DNA of 5,442 bases from Rhodospirillaceae bacterium. GTDB lineage: Bacteria > Pseudomonadota > Alphaproteobacteria > Rhodospirillales > Magnetospirillaceae. The stretch lies in assembly GCA_013349735.1 (NCBI GenBank), contig DUZC01000182.1, forward strand, positions 1 to 5,442. The letters run 5' to 3'. Made by a program: the position numbers and the translations under genes. The notes beneath the pieces were generated by a model that saw only the letters and a list, made by a program, of their open reading frames with translations, had not been told where the DNA came from and did no database searches. Positions 1 through 5,442 of the stretch are shown here, piece after piece; the first letter of the stretch is position 1, and every line of letters starts with the position of its first letter.

Positions 1-53
1 ACGATCGCAAAGAGAAAAACTGTACTGAACGCCAGAACCAAAAGCCTTAGCAC
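1..53 (-). CDS. mrcA: N-terminus of probable penicillin-binding protein 1A (truncated by window edge)
   Basis: Only 17 codons plus two bases are in the window. They start at a GTG (53-51) and read M-L-R-L-L-V-L-A-F-S-T-V-F-L-F-A-I, a short positive start followed by a hydrophobic stretch, as expected for a signal anchor or transmembrane helix. A clear GGAGG lies 5 nt upstream. The gene follows the amidase on the same strand with a 19-bp gap, so the two are very likely co-transcribed. The name rests mostly on context: in Caulobacter and other alphaproteobacteria the gene after the rne-divergent amidase is the bifunctional class A PBP (glycosyltransferase plus transpeptidase) anchored in the inner membrane. 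None of the catalytic domains can be seen here, so any other inner-membrane protein remains possible. The reading frame and start are more certain than the identity. Confidence 0.5.
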   Translation of the reverse strand, partial: MLRLLVLAFSTVFLFAI

Positions 54-58
54 GGCCA

Positions 59-63
59 CCTCC
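59..63 (-). promoter_or_regulatory. Shine-Dalgarno GGAGG that fixes the GTG start of the downstream gene
   Basis: On the minus strand GGAGG is followed by TGGCC and then GTG. This 5-nt spacing is close to ideal and supports the GTG at 53 as the start. A competing ATG at 76-74 overlaps the amidase stop (ATGA), but it opens only a 9-codon frame that ends at 49-47. Confidence 0.7.
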
Positions 64-72
64 GGGCGATGT

Positions 73-1464
73 TCATGACCGTCGTGCCTTCTGTGTTTGC
101 GCAAAATAGCGCTCGATAGCCCGAGCCAGAGCTCCAGCCAATTTGGCCCGGTATTCAGGCCGACGCAACATTTGCTCGTCGCGCTCATTAGAAAGATAAC
201 CGGTCTCGACCAGCACCGACGGGACGTCCGGCGCCTTCAAAACGGCAAAGCCGGCAAAACGATGGGAGTTTTGGAGCAAAACATGGGTCTCACGCGAAAC
301 TTCAGCAACCAGTCTTTGCGCAAACACGGCCGAAAGATTCATGGATTCACGCTGCACCAGATCAATAAGAATATTCGTTACTTCCGCAGACTCGTTGGAA
401 AGATCAATGCCGGCCACAATATCCGCCTTGTTTTCCTTGTCCGCCAAGGCCTGCGCCTCAGCATCCGAGGCATTCTGCGATAGCGTATACACGGACAAAC
501 CGCGGATCAGAGGATCCGCCACCGTGTCAGCATGAAGCGACATAAACAAATCGGCATGAGCGTTTCGGGCGATGGCGACGCGCTCACGCAATGCGACAAA
601 CTGATCACGCTCACGCGTCAGCAGACATATCACTTTGCCGTCTTTGTCCAATTGCGTTTTTACGTCACGCGCGAGAGCCAGCACTATATTTTTCTCATAA
701 GCCCCACTGACACTGATGGCCCCGGGGTCAACACCACCATGACCGGGGTCAAGAATAACCACGGGCTTCCCCGAATGCGGCGCCCTACGGGCTTTTCCAT
801 CCCCTTCACGCGGATGCGGCGTCACGGCCGCCACCGGCAGGCTGGTCTCCGGCGGTGGTCGTAGCGGTGGCGGTGCGTTGCCTGGCTTTGCCAATTGTGG
901 CGCCGGCACCGGACCGCTTGCGACTTTGTCCCCATCCAGCCGAGGCGCGTCGCGAACAGGATGCTCAAGATGAGGCATGCTGATCACGGCGCCCGTCGAG
1001 CCGGGTGGATTGGGCTTGGGCGGCGGCGGCCCGATGGTTGTGGGAGCTGGCCCCACATCAAAGACCAGACGATAGGATCCGCCGGCTGGAGGCGGAATCG
1101 TGAAGGATTGTTTCAGGGTTACCGCCTGAGAAAACTCAAGGCGCAGCATCCCCCGCCCGTCCAGCGCAGGAACATATTCGAAATGCCGCAGCAGGCTAAG
1201 ATTGCGAGGCCCGGAACGGAGATCAGCCAGCCAGGTCACGGCGGGCAAATCAACCTCAAGCCTTGCAGCGTCCTCGCCATTGGCAACCCTGTAGGAAATT
1301 GGCTGAGTCACATCCAGGACGATCCGGATAACCCCGTCATGATCAGCGGTCCGGAGATTGGTTATCTCGGGCCGATCTGCGGCCAAGACCCCCTGAGCCA
1401 AGACCAGAATGGTCATCAGCGCCATAAGTCCGGCAAGCGCTCTCAAGGTCTGGAATCGGCTCAT
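73..1464 (-). CDS. amiC: N-acetylmuramoyl-L-alanine amidase with AMIN domain (AmiC-type, periplasmic)
   Basis: This zinc amidase cuts the bond between MurNAc and the L-Ala of the stem peptide, and the family separates daughter cells at division. Numbering from M-S-R-F (463 residues), it has a Sec signal peptide at 1-28, with probable cleavage after V-L-A, and an AMIN domain at about 33-137 that targets septal peptidoglycan in this family. A proline-rich linker follows at about 138-232, then an Amidase_3 domain at about 234-456. The Zn ligands are H242 (in DPGHGG), E257 (in YEKN) and H311 (in SLHAD). The catalytic Glu is E420 (in VLVETGYLSN). The stretch at about 326-400, between H311 and E420, fits the autoinhibitory helix insertion of amidases activated by EnvC/NlpD-type LytM proteins. 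The frame also opens at ATG 1539, adding 25 residues, several of them acidic, ahead of the signal peptide. I prefer the inner start because it begins a normal signal peptide and has a weak GAG ribosome site, while the outer ATG shows none. Confidence 0.93.
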   Translation of the reverse strand: MSRFQTLRALAGLMALMTILVLAQGVLAADRPEITNLRTADHDGVIRIVLDVTQPISYRVANGEDAARLEVDLPAVTWLADLRSGPRNLSLLRHFEYVPALDGRGMLRLEFSQAVTLKQSFTIPPPAGGSYRLVFDVGPAPTTIGPPPPKPNPPGSTGAVISMPHLEHPVRDAPRLDGDKVASGPVPAPQLAKPGNAPPPLRPPPETSLPVAAVTPHPREGDGKARRAPHSGKPVVILDPGHGGVDPGAISVSGAYEKNIVLALARDVKTQLDKDGKVICLLTRERDQFVALRERVAIARNAHADLFMSLHADTVADPLIRGLSVYTLSQNASDAEAQALADKENKADIVAGIDLSNESAEVTNILIDLVQRESMNLSAVFAQRLVAEVSRETHVLLQNSHRFAGFAVLKAPDVPSVLVETGYLSNERDEQMLRRPEYRAKLAGALARAIERYFAQTQKARRS

Positions 1465-1583
1465 CTGCACTCGAAACTCGGTTTGAAGGACGACGCTATC
1501 CCTAGTGTCGTGATTATCAAGTTCATGCGACTTCATCATCGGCGCTTACACGAACTTCGGTATCGGGACACTAGAAAAGCAAT

Positions 1584-1613
1584 CATATAGCGAAAAGGAT
1601 TCGCCGGCTTCAA
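1584..1613 (-). promoter_or_regulatory. Candidate sigma-70-type promoter for the amidase
   Basis: On the minus strand TTGAAG (1613-1608) is followed after 18 nt by TATATG (1589-1584), or after 17 nt by CTATAT. It is a moderate match to TTGACA/TATAAT with good spacing. Transcription would begin near 1577, giving a leader of about 40 nt to the ATG at 1539 or about 115 nt to the preferred ATG at 1464. This is inferred from motifs only. Confidence 0.4.
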
Positions 1614-1646
1614 CGCAAAACCCAGAAATTGCACCCGATTCGCCGG
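1598..1646 (+). repeat. Direct repeat pair GATTCGCCGG (1598-1607 and 1637-1646)
   Basis: An identical 10-bp word occurs twice, 39 bp apart start to start. The first copy lies inside the spacer of the candidate amidase promoter. The spacing is near four helical turns, so a paired protein-binding site is conceivable, but the words are short enough that chance is not excluded. Confidence 0.35.
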
Positions 1647-1665
1647 AAGAGGGTTAAGAAGACCA

Positions 1666-1695
1666 TTGCCGGATGCCCTCAGCTGCGGTTATCTT
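1666..1695 (+). promoter_or_regulatory. Weak candidate promoter for rne
   Basis: TTGCCG (1666-1671) and TATCTT (1690-1695) are 18 nt apart. The -10 matches the consensus at only four of six positions. If real, it would give an rne leader of roughly 310 nt. Other weak hexamers exist in the region and I found no strong promoter. Confidence 0.18.
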
Positions 1696-1715
1696 ATCGG
1701 CGCGAAAGCTGCGGT
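1681..1715 (+). repeat. Direct repeat pair AGCTGCGGT (1681-1689 and 1707-1715)
   Basis: A 9-bp word is repeated 26 bp apart start to start, and the two copies flank the weak -10 candidate at 1690-1695. It could be an operator for a regulator of rne, or a coincidence. Confidence 0.3.
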
Positions 1716-1822
1716 AGGCTGGATTCCTTGCTATTGGGCCAGTTACGGACCAGGGTGACGCAATTCCGTTGGGCGTTTGCCGCCGGGATTGACCAAGCCG
1801 CTGTAACCGTCGTCAGCCGGAA

Positions 1823-1897
1823 GCCTTCGCTTGTACAAGAATTTCGAAGCCGGGCGTGCAGCCCGCAGGGTTCCTCCCAACATGCCCTTTGTCCTGC
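1823..1897 (+). promoter_or_regulatory. rne: Potential structured segment in the rne leader
   Basis: Complementary segments are packed closely here. CTTCG (1825-1829) can pair with CGAAG (1845-1849), and inside that stem CTT (1830-1832) pairs with AAG (1837-1839). CGGGC (1851-1855) pairs with GCCCG (1861-1865) around a 5-nt loop. GCAGG (1865-1869) can pair with CCTGC (1893-1897). A pyrimidine run CCTCC (1873-1877) lies within the last loop and is complementary to the GGAG before the rne start. E. coli RNase E autoregulates through its 5' UTR. A similar role here is inference, because the folding was done by eye. Confidence 0.4.
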
Positions 1898-1951
1898 AAA
1901 TGACCAAGACGCTGATTCAGGAAACCGCAGGCGCCGTCGGCTTCGTCGGAT

Positions 1952-1971
1952 CACTTTGCTGCGTGAAAGTG
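1952..1971 (+). promoter_or_regulatory. rne: Hairpin upstream of the rne ribosome-binding site
   Basis: CACTTT (1952-1957) and AAAGTG (1966-1971) form a perfect 6-bp stem with an 8-nt loop, 40 nt upstream of the rne ATG. No T-run follows, so it does not look like a terminator. It may be part of a regulatory leader structure or a processing site. Confidence 0.35.
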
Positions 1972-1996
1972 CACCTTGTGCCCGCGCCAGCGCCTT

Positions 1997-2007
1997 GGAG
2001 TTCTGAG
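1997..2007 (+). promoter_or_regulatory. rne: Ribosome-binding region for rne
   Basis: GGAG (1997-2000) lies 11 nt before the ATG at 2012, and a second short GAG (2005-2007) lies 4 nt before it. Neither is ideal, which suits a gene whose translation is held at a moderate level. The start itself is decided by protein conservation (M-A-K-x-M-L-I-D), not by this site. Confidence 0.45.
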
Positions 2008-2011
2008 CTTA

Positions 2012-4639
<2,628 letters not shown>

Positions 4640-4648
4640 GCGGGCGCT

Positions 4649-5442
4649 TTAAGCGATTAAACTTCCAGGGTCGATGGCTTCCAGCATCGGCTTGGTGACA
4701 AGACAGATCCCGGCGCTGGTACGATGGAAGCGTTTGGCATCCAGCACCGGGTCTTCACCAACCACCAGGCCGGGAGGAATGACACAACCGCTGTCAATAA
4801 CGGCCCGGCGGACGCGCGAATGGCGCCCCAGATCGACATCCGGGAGGACCACCGAGTCTTCCAGGATGCAGTAAGAGTTGACCCGGACATTGGTAAACAA
4901 CATGCACCGGCGGACAACGGCCCCCGAGATAATGCAACCCCCGGCTACCAGGGAATCAACCGCCATGCCACGTCGGTCATCGGCATCAAAGACGAATTTT
5001 GCCGGCGGGCTCTGGGCCTGATCCGTCCAGATCGGCCAATTCTGATCATAAAGATTGAGCGCCGGCGTGATCCGGCAAAGGTCAATATTGGCTTCCCAAT
5101 AAGCGTCAAGGGTTCCCACATCGCGCCAATAGGCCTCTTCAGCTCCGCCATCCATGACACAGGAGTCCTGAAAGCGGTGAGCAAACAGCCGGCTCCGGCC
5201 AACCAAAGAGGGAATCAGGTCTTTGCCGAAATCATGGTCCGACGCCAGATTGCCGACATCTTGTTCTAATAAGGAATAAAGAAACTGCGCATTGAAAATG
5301 TAAATCCCCATGCTGGCCAGGGCCAGATTCGCTGAACCTGGAATTGGATCGGGATGGGAAGGCTTTTCGGCAAAACGAATGACCTGGCCTTGCTCATTGA
5401 CGCTCATCACCCCGAAGCCGGTCGCTTTGGCCAAGGGCACCT
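4649..5442 (-). CDS. glgC: Glucose-1-phosphate adenylyltransferase (ADP-glucose pyrophosphorylase), C-terminal part
   Basis: This enzyme makes ADP-glucose and pyrophosphate from ATP and glucose-1-phosphate, the committed step of bacterial glycogen synthesis in the cytosol. The last 263 residues are present. The N-terminal 170 or so, including the nucleotide-binding Gly-rich loop and the main activator-site lysine, lie beyond the edge, by comparison with the 431-residue E. coli enzyme. Visible signatures, numbered from the first whole codon, are E-K-P at 25-27 (the Lys matching E. coli K195, which binds the sugar phosphate), S-M-G-I-Y at 43-47, D-H-D-F-G-K-D-L-I-P at 68-77 and Y-W-R-D-V-G-T at 104-110 with its conserved Asp107. 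A left-handed beta-helix of hexapeptide-like repeats runs from about 147 to 230. The first codon visible is GTG but is internal. The gene converges on rne with a 9-bp gap. Alphaproteobacterial relatives are typically activated by fructose-6-phosphate and pyruvate, which cannot be judged here. Confidence 0.96.
   Translation of the reverse strand, partial: VPLAKATGFGVMSVNEQGQVIRFAEKPSHPDPIPGSANLALASMGIYIFNAQFLYSLLEQDVGNLASDHDFGKDLIPSLVGRSRLFAHRFQDSCVMDGGAEEAYWRDVGTLDAYWEANIDLCRITPALNLYDQNWPIWTDQAQSPPAKFVFDADDRRGMAVDSLVAGGCIISGAVVRRCMLFTNVRVNSYCILEDSVVLPDVDLGRHSRVRRAVIDSGCVIPPGLVVGEDPVLDAKRFHRTSAGICLVTKPMLEAIDPGSLIA

Larger units (their letters stand above)
1540..2011. other. Divergent intergenic region between the amidase gene and rne
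   Basis: About 470 bp (about 550 bp if the amidase starts at 1464) carry no convincing protein gene. The region holds a plausible minus-strand promoter near 1584-1613, two pairs of short direct repeats (1598-1646 and 1681-1715), a weak plus-strand promoter candidate near 1666-1695, and several potential hairpins between 1823 and 1971. Short frames in it, such as plus 1831-2097 and minus 1694-1954, lack family-like sequence and good ribosome sites. Most of the length is best read as the 5' leader of rne, since RNase E genes often have long regulatory leaders. Confidence 0.6.

Noticed and set aside
895..1590. 231-codon plus-strand frame opposite the amidase
   Set aside because: It is antisense to a well-supported gene, its composition is erratic, and it resembles no known family. 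The proline-rich linker region of the amidase keeps the opposite frame open.
1694..1954. 86-codon minus-strand frame in the intergenic region
   Set aside because: It is Arg- and Ser-rich with no ribosome site or family resemblance, and it lies across the presumed rne leader.
1976..2011. Extension of RNase E to a TTG start 12 codons upstream
   Set aside because: The residues (M-C-P-R-Q-R-L-G...) do not resemble the family, whose conserved N-terminus begins at the ATG at 2012. The TTG has no good ribosome site, and the stretch overlaps the leader.
4724..5269. 181-codon plus-strand frame opposite glgC
   Set aside because: It is antisense to a clearly conserved enzyme and has no recognisable motif.
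5438..5440. GTG at the window edge as the start of glgC
   Set aside because: The residues that follow align with the middle of the enzyme, just before the E-K-P sugar-phosphate motif. The gene is cut by the window and does not start here.

Overview
The window looks like ordinary core chromosome from an alphaproteobacterium. The main reasons are the RNase E, which has a large acidic insertion inside its S1 domain and ends in a Gly-Trp-Trp tail, and the gene order: rne divergent from an AMIN-domain amidase, which is followed by what appears to be penicillin-binding protein 1A. As I recall it, Caulobacter and many relatives share this arrangement. I cannot place the genus. I see no mobile element, CRISPR array, tRNA or rRNA.

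Layout. Positions 1-53 (minus strand) hold the first 17 codons of a membrane-anchored protein, probably PBP1A (mrcA). Immediately upstream of it on the same strand is a complete periplasmic N-acetylmuramoyl-L-alanine amidase (73 to 1464, or to 1539 with an alternative start). The two probably form a cell-wall operon: one gene for peptidoglycan synthesis and one for splitting it. Next comes a divergent intergenic region of about 470-550 bp. It holds a plausible amidase promoter, two sets of short direct repeats and a long rne leader with several potential hairpins. The complete RNase E gene runs from 2012 to 4639 on the plus strand. It meets a convergent, edge-truncated glgC (ADP-glucose pyrophosphorylase, minus strand, 4649 to beyond 5442) across a 9-bp gap that carries a possible shared terminator.

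Functionally there are three unrelated modules: cell-wall remodelling and division (amiC and probable mrcA), RNA decay and processing (rne), and glycogen synthesis (glgC). No new system is evident. The parts most worth a second look are the rne leader, the alternating basic and acidic blocks and pure (CGG)9 tract in the RNase E tail, and the tightly packed rne/glgC 3' ends.
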